A stretch of 26,825 nucleotides of DNA, taken from the IMG/VR virus record IMGVR_UViG_3300046722_000137, positions 1 to 26,825 of that record; one strand, written 5' to 3'. Origin of the DNA: a virus. Each line of letters starts with the position of its first letter. Within the stretch, counting starts at the first letter, position 1. The position numbers and the translations under genes were made by a program. The notes below the pieces were generated by a model. It ran no database searches. It saw only the letters and a list, made by a program, of their open reading frames with translations, and was not told the origin of the DNA. Below, piece after piece: positions 7,538 through 15,287 of the stretch.

Positions 7538-8461
7538 ATGCCGATGCCGCTCACGCTCACGGTCGACGACCCGGACGGCGTCCTCAACGCAGGCCAGTAC
7601 GGCGCGGGCGCGCTCATGCGACTGCAATGGTCCGCCACCCAGGCGGGCGTCTACGCCGACGTGTCGGGCACGGGCTCGACCCCGACGATCAACATCGTCT
7701 CGGGCCAGAGCTCCTATCCCGGCTATGACCCGGCCGGCACGACGTCGCTGTGGTATCGGACCCGGTTCGAGAATGTCGGCGCCACCCGCCTGTCGGACTG
7801 GTTCCCGTCCTTCCAGCCCGGCGGCGGGACGACCTACGCCTCGCTGGCCATGTTCCGCTCGTTCATCCGCAACCAGCAGGCGGCGTCCACGGACGAGGAC
7901 GGCGCCCTCGAGCTGCTCGCCCTCGAGGCGGCGGCCCGGGCGATCGACCGCGAGTGCGGGCGCCGCTTCGGGGTCATGAGCACGGCCACCGCGCGGGTCT
8001 ACACCGCGGGGCTCTACACCGGTCCGGTCGGCTGGCCGTTCTACGGCCGCCGCTATGCGGTCGACGTCGACGACTTCAGCGATCCCAGTCCCACGGTCGC
8101 CTTCGACTCCAACGGCAACGGCAGCTACACGATCGCCACGACGGCGTTCCGGGCGATGCCGGCCAACGCGCCCGCCTACGACGGGCGGCCGTACACCGCG
8201 CTCCTGTTCGACCTCGGGGTCCTGCCGCCGTTCAACGCCAACGGCATCCAGGTCACGGCCAAGTGGGGCTGGATCGAGACGCCGTCGGCGGTCGTGTACG
8301 CCAACCTCCTCCAGGCGTCCCGGTTCCTCAAGCGCCGCGACTCGCCCTACGGCGTTGCCGGCAGTCCTGACATGGGCAACGAGATCCGGCTCCTGGCCAA
8401 GCTCGACCCGGACGTCGCGCTGTCGCTCCGGTCGTACAGGGCCGAATGGGGCAACCAGTAG
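7538..8461 (+). CDS. Head-tail connector (gp6-like) with extra N-terminal Ig/Fn3-like domain
   Basis: Residues about 1-95 form a beta-rich domain (LTLTVDDPDG, LMRLQWSAT, SLWYRTRFENVG) like a fibronectin-III or Ig repeat. Residues about 100-300 resemble the gp6/gp15 adaptor family that docks under the portal: ASLAMFRSFIRNQQ, the helix LELLALEAAARAIDRECGRR and a C-terminal helical region ending in LDPDVALSLRSYR. Connectors are usually 100-200 residues, so the N-terminal domain is an addition that may project from the neck. The gene starts 4 nt after the fibre-like gene and overlaps the next. Confidence 0.75.
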   Translation: MPMPLTLTVDDPDGVLNAGQYGAGALMRLQWSATQAGVYADVSGTGSTPTINIVSGQSSYPGYDPAGTTSLWYRTRFENVGATRLSDWFPSFQPGGGTTYASLAMFRSFIRNQQAASTDEDGALELLALEAAARAIDRECGRRFGVMSTATARVYTAGLYTGPVGWPFYGRRYAVDVDDFSDPSPTVAFDSNGNGSYTIATTAFRAMPANAPAYDGRPYTALLFDLGVLPPFNANGIQVTAKWGWIETPSAVVYANLLQASRFLKRRDSPYGVAGSPDMGNEIRLLAKLDPDVALSLRSYRAEWGNQ

Positions 8462-8865
8462 TGGCTGAGTTCGACCTCAGCGCGACGATGGACGGGATCG
8501 GGACCGCGCTCGTGGCGTCGGGCCTCGTGCCCAACGTCTACGCCTACCCGGTCGAGTCGGTGTCGGTGCCGTGCGCGCTCGTCGACTACCCGACCGGGAA
8601 GATCGAGCTGTCCGTCACCTTCGGCGGCCTCGCCGACCGGGCCGACCACATCGTCATCCCGGTCTTCTACCTCGTCGGCCTGACCGGGACCAAGGACGGC
8701 CGCGACGCGCTGTCGGCGGCGATGCACGGTGCGACCGACCTCGTCCGCGTCCTCGAGACGGCATCGCCCGGCGACATGGTCGTGACCGATGGCGAGATCG
8801 CCCAGGTCAAGATCGGCGAGGCGACCTACCTCGGGCTCAAGTTCAGCCTCGACATCCTGACGTAG
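8446..8865 (+). CDS. Probable tail terminator / tail completion protein, 139 aa
   Basis: The product is a mixed alpha/beta protein with an N-terminal helix (ATMDGIGTALVAS), central strands (DHIVIPVFYLVG) and a C-terminal strand (ATYLGLKFSLDILT). That pattern and size suit tail terminator proteins (lambda gpU or HK97 gp10 neighbourhood) that cap the tail tube and join it to the head. It lies between the connector and the tube genes, where this protein is expected. Start is ATG 8446 or GTG 8461; the latter overlaps the upstream TAG by 1 nt. The call is from position and fold pattern, not from a diagnostic motif. Confidence 0.6.
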   Translation: MGQPVVAEFDLSATMDGIGTALVASGLVPNVYAYPVESVSVPCALVDYPTGKIELSVTFGGLADRADHIVIPVFYLVGLTGTKDGRDALSAAMHGATDLVRVLETASPGDMVVTDGEIAQVKIGEATYLGLKFSLDILT

Positions 8866-8875
8866 GAGGCCGCCC

Positions 8876-9610
8876 GTGCCGTTCGTTCATGGCTCCAAGA
8901 GCTCGGTCTACATCGACGGGCTCGACGTGTCGCCCTATCTCAACGCCGCCGACTGGTCGACCGACCAGGACACCGCCGAGGTCACCACGTTCGGTTCCAG
9001 CTGGAAGTCGTACATCGCGGGCGAGCAGGGCGCCAAGATCAGCTTCACGGGCTTCTACGACCCGCTCGTGCTCGACCTCGAGAACCTGATCACCGACGAC
9101 TGGTCGCTGACCAACGGCGTCCTGACGTACTGCCCGAAGGGTTCGGCCATCGGCGACGACGCGCGGCTGTTCAGCGTCGGCGCCACCAACTACGGCCAGA
9201 CCTCGCCGATCGGCGGCGCGGTGGCGATCAAGTGGGAACCCGAGGTCTCGAGCCAGGTCGGCTTCGGCTCGGTGCTCCACCCGATGGGCACCGACACCAA
9301 CACCACGACCGGCGCCGGCCAGGACAACGCGGTGCAGAGCGCGACGGGCTGGATCGCCCACCTCCACGTCACCGGCATCACCGGCGGCGGCTCGTGGGTC
9401 ATCAAGCTCCAGGACTCGACGACCAACTCGGGCTTCGTGGACGTGACCGGCGCGGCGTTCACGACGACCGCGGTCAAGTCGAGCCAGCGGCTCGTGTCGG
9501 CGACGAACACGACTGTCCTGCGGCGCTGGCTCATCTACGTCGCGACCCGGACCGGCGGCAGCGCCGGCGACAGCATCCACTTCCAACTCAGCGTCGCGCG
9601 CAACAGCTAG
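8876..9610 (+). CDS. Major tail tube protein 1, 244 aa
   Basis: GTG start with TAGGAGG at 8863-8869. Residues about 1-110 carry VHGSKSSVYIDGLDVSPY and a TTFGSSWKSYIAG segment shared with the next gene. Residues about 110-140 hold the TNYGQTSPIGGAVAIKWEPE segment typical of tail tube proteins. A further beta domain (residues about 140-244) resembles an Ig-like or sugar-binding extension. The protein would polymerise into the tail tube or a tube-associated ring. It is longer than its paralogue because of the C-terminal domain. Confidence 0.75.
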   Translation: MPFVHGSKSSVYIDGLDVSPYLNAADWSTDQDTAEVTTFGSSWKSYIAGEQGAKISFTGFYDPLVLDLENLITDDWSLTNGVLTYCPKGSAIGDDARLFSVGATNYGQTSPIGGAVAIKWEPEVSSQVGFGSVLHPMGTDTNTTTGAGQDNAVQSATGWIAHLHVTGITGGGSWVIKLQDSTTNSGFVDVTGAAFTTTAVKSSQRLVSATNTTVLRRWLIYVATRTGGSAGDSIHFQLSVARNS

Positions 9611-9622
9611 GAGGAGTTCACG

Positions 9623-10030
9623 GTGGCGTTCCGACATGGTTCACGCGCCAGCATCTTGGTCAACTCGGTCGACATCTCGACGTTCTGCACGTCGCTCGAC
9701 CTCAACATCGACCAGGACAGCGCCGAGACGACGACGTTCGGCTCGACGTGGAAGTCCTACATCGCCGGCGTGTCCGGCGGCAAGCTCTCGATCGTCGGTG
9801 ACTACGACGGCACGGTGACGACCGGACCCGGTTCGGCGCTGCTGCTGGCGCAGGCCACCGCCGTCCCGGTCGCGGTCGTCCACAAGCCGGGTGGCACCCT
9901 GACCGGCCAGCGCACCAACTCGTTCAACGCGCTCATCACCAGCTACGGCGAGACGAGCCCGGTCGGCGGGGTCATCACGTTCAAGGCCGAGCTGCTGGCG
10001 AGCGGCGCGATCGCCTCGATCACCCAGTAA
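9623..10030 (+). CDS. Major tail tube protein 2, 135 aa (paralogue of the preceding gene)
   Basis: GTG start with AGGAG at 9610-9614. It shares with its upstream neighbour the FRHGSRASILVNSVDIS start, the DQDSAETTTFGSTWKSYIAG block and the ITSYGETSPVGGVITFKAE segment, so the two arose by duplication. It lacks the C-terminal extension and has the compact size of an ordinary tube protein, so it may form the bulk of the tube with the longer paralogue as a minor or decorated subunit. A very stable hairpin follows the stop (10037-10066), as often seen after major virion genes. Confidence 0.8.
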   Translation: MAFRHGSRASILVNSVDISTFCTSLDLNIDQDSAETTTFGSTWKSYIAGVSGGKLSIVGDYDGTVTTGPGSALLLAQATAVPVAVVHKPGGTLTGQRTNSFNALITSYGETSPVGGVITFKAELLASGAIASITQ

Positions 10031-10036
10031 TCCGGG

Positions 10037-10066
10037 TGGGGGTGGGCGCTCGCCCGCCCGCCCCCA
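10037..10066 (+). terminator. Very stable hairpin after the tail tube genes
   Basis: TGGGGGTGGGCG (10037-10048) pairs with CGCCCGCCCCCA (10055-10066) as a 12-bp stem with one G-U pair and a 6-nt loop. It begins 7 nt after the tube gene stop and ends 24 nt before the chaperone start. There is no T tract, so partial termination or mRNA end protection would explain higher tube expression. Confidence 0.65.
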
Positions 10067-10089
10067 TCACCCTCGGCGAGGAGGCAGCC

Positions 10090-10389
10090 ATGCTCCCGAA
10101 GATCCCGCTCCCGACCGGTGCCGTCGACGTCGACGGCCAGACGGTCATCATCCGCGGCCTGTCGCGGACCGAGTACCTGGCCGTCGGCCGCTTCGGGCGT
10201 GACGGCTTCGAGGACGGCGAGGCGCTCATCCTGTCGGCCGGCACGGGCGTCACGGTCGACGAGGCCAAGACTTGGCTGAACACGACCGACCCGCAGACCG
10301 CCGGCACGGTCCTCGACGCGATCGTCGCGCTGTCCGGCGGCATCGGAAGCGACGGCACGAACCCCAAACCCGATACGAGCGAGCCCTGA
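10090..10389 (+). CDS. Tail assembly chaperone, short form (gpG-like), 99 aa
   Basis: ATG 10090 follows GGCGAGGAGG with good spacing; the open frame extends upstream to a GTG at 10036 but only through the hairpin region. The product (MLPKIPLPTGAVDVDGQTVI, then a helical C-terminal part, TVDEAKTWLNTTDP and LDAIVALSGGIG) matches short tail chaperones in size and place: right after the tube genes and before the tape measure gene. Such proteins bind and scaffold the tape measure during tail assembly and are not in the virion. A second frame continues past its stop; see the long form. Confidence 0.75.
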   Translation: MLPKIPLPTGAVDVDGQTVIIRGLSRTEYLAVGRFGRDGFEDGEALILSAGTGVTVDEAKTWLNTTDPQTAGTVLDAIVALSGGIGSDGTNPKPDTSEP

Positions 10390-10535
10390 TCGAGGGGACG
10401 CTCGACACGTTCGACTTCCTGCTGGCCGAGCACCTGCACAAGTCGCTGGCCGAGATCGGCGAGCTGCCCAACGACGAGATCGTGCGCTGGCAGGCGTTCT
10501 TTGTCTGGCGAGCGGCCATGAAGGAGATCGAGTGA
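10090..10535 (+). CDS. Tail assembly chaperone, long form by -1 frameshift (gpGT-like)
   Basis: The -1 frame is open across the 3' end of the short form and continues to a TGA at 10533-10535. Its downstream part (ALIEGTLDTFDFLLAEHL, SLAEIGELPNDEIVRWQAFF) has the look of the T portion of tail chaperones and no plausible start of its own. A slip at CCCCAAA (10362-10368; frame AAC_CCC_AAA) would give about 148 residues. This heptamer is not the classical X_XXY_YYZ pattern: only the P-site CCC re-pairs perfectly. Frameshifted chaperones are nearly universal in long-tailed phages, so the event is likely even if the exact site is uncertain. Confidence 0.7.
10362..10368 (+). other. Candidate -1 slippery site in the tail chaperone gene
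   Basis: CCCCAAA, read AAC_CCC_AAA in the zero frame and GAA_CCC_CAA after a -1 slip. It lies 18 nt before the short-form stop. P-site re-pairing is perfect; A-site re-pairing is not. No other homopolymeric run lies in the overlap of the two frames. Confidence 0.5.
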
Positions 10536-10972
10536 TGGCTGCCGAGGACGTCAAGCTCAGCGTCACCGGGCTGCGCGAGTTCCGCAACGCCATCAAGAAG
10601 CTCGACGCCGAGTTCCCGCGCCAGATGCGGGCCGGCTTCAAGGGCATCGCGGGCGTGCTCGCGTCCAAGATCGCGGGCAAGGTCCCGTCGGGCGCCACCC
10701 GCCGCGCCTCGATGTCGGTCAAGCCGCGGGCCGACACGACCAGCGCCAGCATCGTCGCCGGCGGCTCGCGGGCGCCGTACTACCCGTGGCTCGACTTCGG
10801 CGGCACCACCGGCCGCGGCCACACGCCCGGCAAGGCGTTCTCAGGCGCGATCCACCGCCCGTTCACGCCCGAGGGTCGCTACATCTTCCCGACGATCAGG
10901 GACAACCGACCGTACATCCAGGCGGCGGCTGCGGCCGTGCTCGAGGACGCCATCAAGAACGCGGGGCTGTAG
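10535..10972 (+). CDS. HK97 gp10-like head-tail joining protein, 145 aa
   Basis: ATG 10535 overlaps the chaperone stop (TGATG) and AAGGAG at 10521-10526 is a good SD; a GTG one codon earlier is possible. The N-terminal helical part (LREFRNAIKKLDAEFPRQMR), the basic GATRRASMSVKPRAD stretch and the YYPWLDFGGTTGRG...GRYIFPTI segment match the HK97 gp10/minor capsid family that joins heads to tails. In most siphoviruses this gene precedes the tube genes; here it lies after the chaperone, next to the tape measure gene, an unusual order. It would act in the neck of the virion. Confidence 0.7.
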   Translation: MAAEDVKLSVTGLREFRNAIKKLDAEFPRQMRAGFKGIAGVLASKIAGKVPSGATRRASMSVKPRADTTSASIVAGGSRAPYYPWLDFGGTTGRGHTPGKAFSGAIHRPFTPEGRYIFPTIRDNRPYIQAAAAAVLEDAIKNAGL

Positions 10973-12787
10973 GTGGCCTCGCAGGTCGTCGTCAACTTCA
11001 TCGGCAACGCGGCCTCGTTCGTCGGCGCGACCCAGAAGGTCGAGTCGTCGGCGGGCCAGCTCCAGACCAAGCTCACGCCGCTCGGCAAGGGGCTCGCCGC
11101 CGGTCTCGGCTTCGGCTTCGCCACCACGGCGGCCGGGCTGTTCCAGACCGCGGTCGGCAAGGTCACCGACTTCATCGGCGACAGCGTCGCCGCGTTCAAC
11201 GAGGACCAGGCGTCGGTCGCTGCGCTCGGTCAGTCGCTCAAGGCCAACATCCCGGGCTGGGACGGCAACACGACCGCGATCGAGAGGGTCATCGAGGCCC
11301 AGATGAAGCTGGGCTTCACCGACGACGAGCAGCGGTCCTCGTTGCAACTGCTGGTCGCCGCCACCCATGACGTCACCGAGGCGCAGCGGATCCAGTCCGT
11401 GGCGATGGACCTCGCCCGGTTCAAGAGCATCAGCCTCCAGGAGGCGTCGGCGGCGCTGGTCAACATCGAGGCGGGCAAGGCGCGCGGACTCGCGACCCTC
11501 GGCATCAACACCAAGGACTACGCGACGACGACCGAGCGGCTGGCCGCGGTCGAGAAGGTGGTCAGCGGGGCCGCTGCCGATTTCGCCAAGACCAACGAGG
11601 GCGAGCTGCTCATCAGCCAGGTCAAGGTCAACGAGGCGATGGAGACGTTCGGCAAGTCCATCGCGCCGGTGCAGGTCAAGGTCATGACCGAACTGGCCGA
11701 CCGGACGACGGACCTCGCCAACGTCCTCGGCATCCTCCAGGACGGGATGTCGACGAATAGCGACACGGCGACCGAGCAGGCCACCTCCGTCCTCGACCTC
11801 GCCGGTGCGTTCGGAGTGCTGATCCCGGGCCTCGGCCAGATGGCCGACGCCGCCAAGCAGGCGGCGACCGACCAGCAGAACCTCGGAGCCCAGACCGACC
11901 ACACGGGCAAGAACCTCGACGACTTGGTCACCACCGTCGCCACCGTCTCGAGCACGGCATCGGACGGCATGGACTCCTTCCACGGCCATGCGAGTGCGGC
12001 GCTCGATGCCGTCGGCGCGTCCTCGCTCCAACTGGCCCGTGACTACGACGCGAACCAGCGCCGGATCCGCGCCGCCAGCGACGCCACGGTGCACCAGCTC
12101 GTGACCGACACCAACGCCATGATCCGGGGCTACTTCGACCCGATCGAACTCGCCAACAAGCTGGCCGACCAGCGGGCGACGGCATCGGCGGACCTGTTCA
12201 GCCTGCTCCATGCCAAGAACAAGAACGCCAGCCGCGTCGCACGCGAGGCGATCGTCCAGGACCTCGACGACCAGGCGACATCGCTGGCCGGGCTCGGCGA
12301 CCAGCACAGGCTGACCCAGAAGCAGGTCGACACCTACGCCAGGGACGTGACGGCGGCCTACAAGGCGATGGGGCTCAAGGTGCCGGCCGACATCCAGAAG
12401 ATCATCGACCACCTCCACGAGGTCGCCAAGATCCACGCCGCGCCGACCGTCACCGTCAAGATCTACGGGGCGCAGGCGCTGACCACGCTCGCCAAGCAGC
12501 TCGGCTACATCGGCAACACCGACCTGTACAAGACGAACCCGTTCCGTGCCGGTGGCGGACCGGTCGCAGCGAACCAGCCGTATATCGTCGGCGAGCAGGG
12601 TCCCGAATGGTTCGTGCCGGGTTCCTCGGGCGCGGTCATGCCCAACGGCACGCTGCCCGGGTCACGATCCGGTGGCGGCGCAGGCCAGACCGTCATCAAC
12701 GTCTACGGCACCGTGATCGACGGGCCGGCGCTCGACCGCTTCACCAACGAGATCGCGCGCCGACTGCGCTACGCCCCGGCAGTCTGA
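10973..12787 (+). CDS. Tape measure protein, 604 aa
   Basis: GTG start abutting the previous stop. The start (VVVNFIGNAASFVGATQKVE) is the usual beginning of tape measure proteins, followed by a Gly/Ala-rich hydrophobic helix (residues about 37-60) and long amphipathic helices (about 65-500). The C-terminal block AGGGPVAANQPYIVGEQGPE near residues 525-545 is the family hallmark. It sets tail length and enters the cell with the DNA. At 604 residues it predicts a short tail, roughly 90 nm if the usual 1.5 angstrom per helical residue holds. It overlaps the next start by 1 nt (TGATG). Confidence 0.9.
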   Translation: MASQVVVNFIGNAASFVGATQKVESSAGQLQTKLTPLGKGLAAGLGFGFATTAAGLFQTAVGKVTDFIGDSVAAFNEDQASVAALGQSLKANIPGWDGNTTAIERVIEAQMKLGFTDDEQRSSLQLLVAATHDVTEAQRIQSVAMDLARFKSISLQEASAALVNIEAGKARGLATLGINTKDYATTTERLAAVEKVVSGAAADFAKTNEGELLISQVKVNEAMETFGKSIAPVQVKVMTELADRTTDLANVLGILQDGMSTNSDTATEQATSVLDLAGAFGVLIPGLGQMADAAKQAATDQQNLGAQTDHTGKNLDDLVTTVATVSSTASDGMDSFHGHASAALDAVGASSLQLARDYDANQRRIRAASDATVHQLVTDTNAMIRGYFDPIELANKLADQRATASADLFSLLHAKNKNASRVAREAIVQDLDDQATSLAGLGDQHRLTQKQVDTYARDVTAAYKAMGLKVPADIQKIIDHLHEVAKIHAAPTVTVKIYGAQALTTLAKQLGYIGNTDLYKTNPFRAGGGPVAANQPYIVGEQGPEWFVPGSSGAVMPNGTLPGSRSGGGAGQTVINVYGTVIDGPALDRFTNEIARRLRYAPAV

Positions 12788-14394
12788 TGGCGCTCGCGCT
12801 CGTCATCGGCGGCATCACCCAGACGACCAAGATCCTCGAGGGCTCGGCGTCGCTCAAGTACAACACGCTCGATCTGACCCTCGTCGACCCGGCGACCTTC
12901 CCGCTCGTGGGCGACGCGGTCACGCTGACCACCCCGTCGTGGACCGGTGTCGTGACCTCACGCACGATCTACCCCGGGCCGCGCGTCGGTCACAAGTACT
13001 GCACCGTCACCGCCACCAACACCAACGTCCCCTCGGCATCGGCCGGTCCGTGGGGGCTGTCGGACGTGCCGAACGGCACGACCCTGCGCGGGTACAAGGA
13101 CCTCAGGGTCACCGAGAGCGACAACCTCGACGGGACCAGCACCACGACCGGGACGGCCACGCTGTACACGACCGGGCTGTGGCCGGCCATGACGTTCACC
13201 CTGACCAACGCCGACCTCGGCTACGCCGCCTACTCGTTCAGCGTCACCGGGATGGAGGTGACCTGGAAGAAGGGCGTGCCGTTCTACAACCTGACCTTCG
13301 GCTCGCCGATCGTGACCATGTCGGTGTGGATGGCCGACACCGTGATCAACGTGGCCGACGGCACCATCAGCGGGACCAAGATCACCGACGGCTCGGTGAC
13401 CACGCCGAAGCTCGCCGCGAACAGCGTCACCACGACCGTCCTCGGCGTGGGCGACATCGGCAACAACGTCACCAACCCGGGCTTCGAGACCGGCGACCTG
13501 ACCGGCTGGGGCACGAACAACTCGGGCGGCGGCGTCACGTCCGTCTGGAGCGGCCACGTCCACGCCGGCAAGTATGCGGCCCACCTCGTCACCAATGGCG
13601 GCAACGCGGCCGTCGTCGGGACCGCGACGGCGTCGCTCGCCGGCGAGAGTGTCACCGTCGGGGCGTGGCTGTACGGCTCGGGCTCGGGCACGGCCGACAT
13701 GGGCGTCCTCTGCTACGACGGGGCAATGGGCTACCTCGGCCACCCGACGCTCCTGTCGACCGGCGTCCTGGCCGGGTCGTTCACGCACTACTCGGTCACC
13801 TCCGTCACGCTCGCGAGCACGGTCTACGTCGTGCCCTACGTGGTCGCGACCGGGGGGACCTACGTCGACGTCGACGACGTCACGCTCCAGCGCGGCTCGG
13901 TGGTCATGGACTCGAGCGGCATCACGGTGAACAACGGCGCCCTGACCGTGACCAACGGCAGTTCGATCGTCATCATCGACGGCACGTCCGACATGTTCAA
14001 GATCGCGGCGAGCGGATCCCTGTCCTCGACGTGCGCCGCATTGTCGGGCGCCAACTACTCGACCTCGGTCGCCACCGCGACACTGAGCGGCCTCGGGACC
14101 CTGGCGGCCACGCCGATGCACCTGAGTTCGATCGCCGACAACAACGGCAACACCGGCACGCGGTCGGTCGGCCACGACCTGCTGTACAACGTCCCGGCCG
14201 CCGCCTGGACCGGTGTCACCAGTGGCGGGGCCACGTCGGGGCAGGCGATCCTGCCCACGTCCATCGCGGGCAACATGGCGACGCACCTCAACGGCAGTTC
14301 GATCTGCGTCGTGCAGCTCGACGTCAACAACGCCTACACGTCCAGCGAGACCCTGTACGGCTACTACTACATCCTCGTGGAGTCGGCGCTGTGA
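12787..14394 (+). CDS. Tail tip / baseplate hub protein with carbohydrate-binding-like domain, 535 aa
   Basis: ATG 12787 overlaps the tape measure stop; the frame is open further upstream but only as a shadow. Residues about 1-100 (ILEGSASLKYNTLDLTLVDP, then VGDAVTLTTPSWTGVVTSRT) look like the hub domain of siphovirus tail tips. A linker with GTISGTKITDGSVTTPKLAA resembles trimeric fibre collars. Residues about 230-380 (NPGFETGDLTGWGTNN, then DVDDVTLQ) match family 4/9/22-like carbohydrate-binding modules. The C-terminal 150 residues are a beta-rich receptor-binding-like domain. Hub, adhesin and binding module are therefore in one chain, replacing the usual two to four tail-tip genes. It probably binds host cell-wall sugars. 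Confidence 0.75.
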   Translation: MALALVIGGITQTTKILEGSASLKYNTLDLTLVDPATFPLVGDAVTLTTPSWTGVVTSRTIYPGPRVGHKYCTVTATNTNVPSASAGPWGLSDVPNGTTLRGYKDLRVTESDNLDGTSTTTGTATLYTTGLWPAMTFTLTNADLGYAAYSFSVTGMEVTWKKGVPFYNLTFGSPIVTMSVWMADTVINVADGTISGTKITDGSVTTPKLAANSVTTTVLGVGDIGNNVTNPGFETGDLTGWGTNNSGGGVTSVWSGHVHAGKYAAHLVTNGGNAAVVGTATASLAGESVTVGAWLYGSGSGTADMGVLCYDGAMGYLGHPTLLSTGVLAGSFTHYSVTSVTLASTVYVVPYVVATGGTYVDVDDVTLQRGSVVMDSSGITVNNGALTVTNGSSIVIIDGTSDMFKIAASGSLSSTCAALSGANYSTSVATATLSGLGTLAATPMHLSSIADNNGNTGTRSVGHDLLYNVPAAAWTGVTSGGATSGQAILPTSIAGNMATHLNGSSICVVQLDVNNAYTSSETLYGYYYILVESAL

Positions 14395-14807
14395 TGCTGG
14401 TCGCCTACGATGCCGACGGGAACGTCATCGGCCACCTCGACCACATGGTCGCGCGCGGCCCGGACGGGTCGGTGGCCGGCCTGATCGACTTCGCGGCGCA
14501 CGAGGCCGCCGGTGGCGACCACACCGACATCTGGCTGGTGGACACCCACGACCCAGCGCATCCGGTCAAGGGCTCGAAGGTGTGGCCCGAAGCCATCGGC
14601 AGCGGCATCTACGACTTCCGCGTCGAGCTCGCCGGCCCACCCGGTGCCAGGCACATCGCCGCGCTCGTCCACAAGACCTCGGGGCACCGCCGCGAGCGGG
14701 CCGCGGTCGAGCCGGGCAAGCTCGCCCTCGACGCCGACGGCAGGACGGTGCCCCGTCCGACCGATGCCGGCACGCCCGCCCACCTGCCGCTGGTGCCCGG
14801 TGCATGA
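14394..14807 (+). CDS. Tail-associated protein of unknown function, 137 aa
   Basis: The start overlaps the hub gene stop (TGATG). The product begins MLVAYDADGNVIGHLDHMVA, a pattern seen in small proteins downstream of tail-tip genes, contains an acidic, histidine-rich middle (AAHEAAGGDHTDIWLVDTHD) and ends in a proline-rich tail. There is no signal peptide. It overlaps the next ATG by 4 nt. It could be a tail-tip accessory or chaperone; I do not recognise a family. Confidence 0.65.
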   Translation: MLVAYDADGNVIGHLDHMVARGPDGSVAGLIDFAAHEAAGGDHTDIWLVDTHDPAHPVKGSKVWPEAIGSGIYDFRVELAGPPGARHIAALVHKTSGHRRERAAVEPGKLALDADGRTVPRPTDAGTPAHLPLVPGA

Positions 14808-15271
14808 AGCGCAAGCGGATCGTCAGTCGGCGCAACCTCGCCGACCGGCTGGCCACGGTCGACCAGAAGCTTGTCGATCATGCGCTCTTCGACGACGAGC
14901 GGTGGTCGGCGCACAAGGACTCGCACGTCACCGTCGCCGAATCGCTGCGTGACTACAAGCGCGACGCCAACGAATGGCGCGCCAGCCTGTCGGACCTCCG
15001 GCAGACGTTCATACCGCGCAGCGAGTTCGGGTCCGGGCATCGCGCCCTCGAGGCCAAGTTGCACACCGAGATCGTCGCGCTCGCCGGCGTCGTCGCCGCG
15101 CTGGACGCCAAGGTCGACGTCAACACCAGCGACATCAAGGACACCAAGGTCGAGGCGGCCACCAGGCGCTCGGTCTTCAGCGACACCCGCTCGATCGTGA
15201 CCGTCGTCGGGCTGGCGCTCGGCATCGCCATCTCGGCACTGCTCCTGATCGACCGGCTCTCGACACCCTAG
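14804..15271 (+). CDS. Coiled-coil protein with C-terminal membrane anchor, 155 aa
   Basis: Residues 1-10 are strongly basic (MKRKRIVSRR). Residues about 15-125 are helical with heptad spacing (ADRLATVDQKLVDH, HTEIVALAGVVAALDAKVD). Residues about 130-150 (VTVVGLALGIAISALLLI) form one transmembrane helix near the C-terminus. This layout, basic and coiled then tail-anchored, is common just before the endolysin in phages of high-GC hosts and may serve lysis (holin accessory or spanin-like role) or tail function. No catalytic motif. Confidence 0.65.
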   Translation: MKRKRIVSRRNLADRLATVDQKLVDHALFDDERWSAHKDSHVTVAESLRDYKRDANEWRASLSDLRQTFIPRSEFGSGHRALEAKLHTEIVALAGVVAALDAKVDVNTSDIKDTKVEAATRRSVFSDTRSIVTVVGLALGIAISALLLIDRLSTP

Positions 15272-15287
15272 AAAGGAGGCGAGTCCG

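Noticed and set aside
6502-7638. 378-residue minus-strand frame with its own repeats
   Set aside because: Its repeats mirror the plus-strand repeat array; the plus frame has the SD, domain and coupled neighbours.
12939-14807. 622-residue frame overlapping the tail-tip gene
   Set aside because: Arg/His-rich shadow over the hub gene; only its last 137 codons (from ATG 14394) are a real gene.
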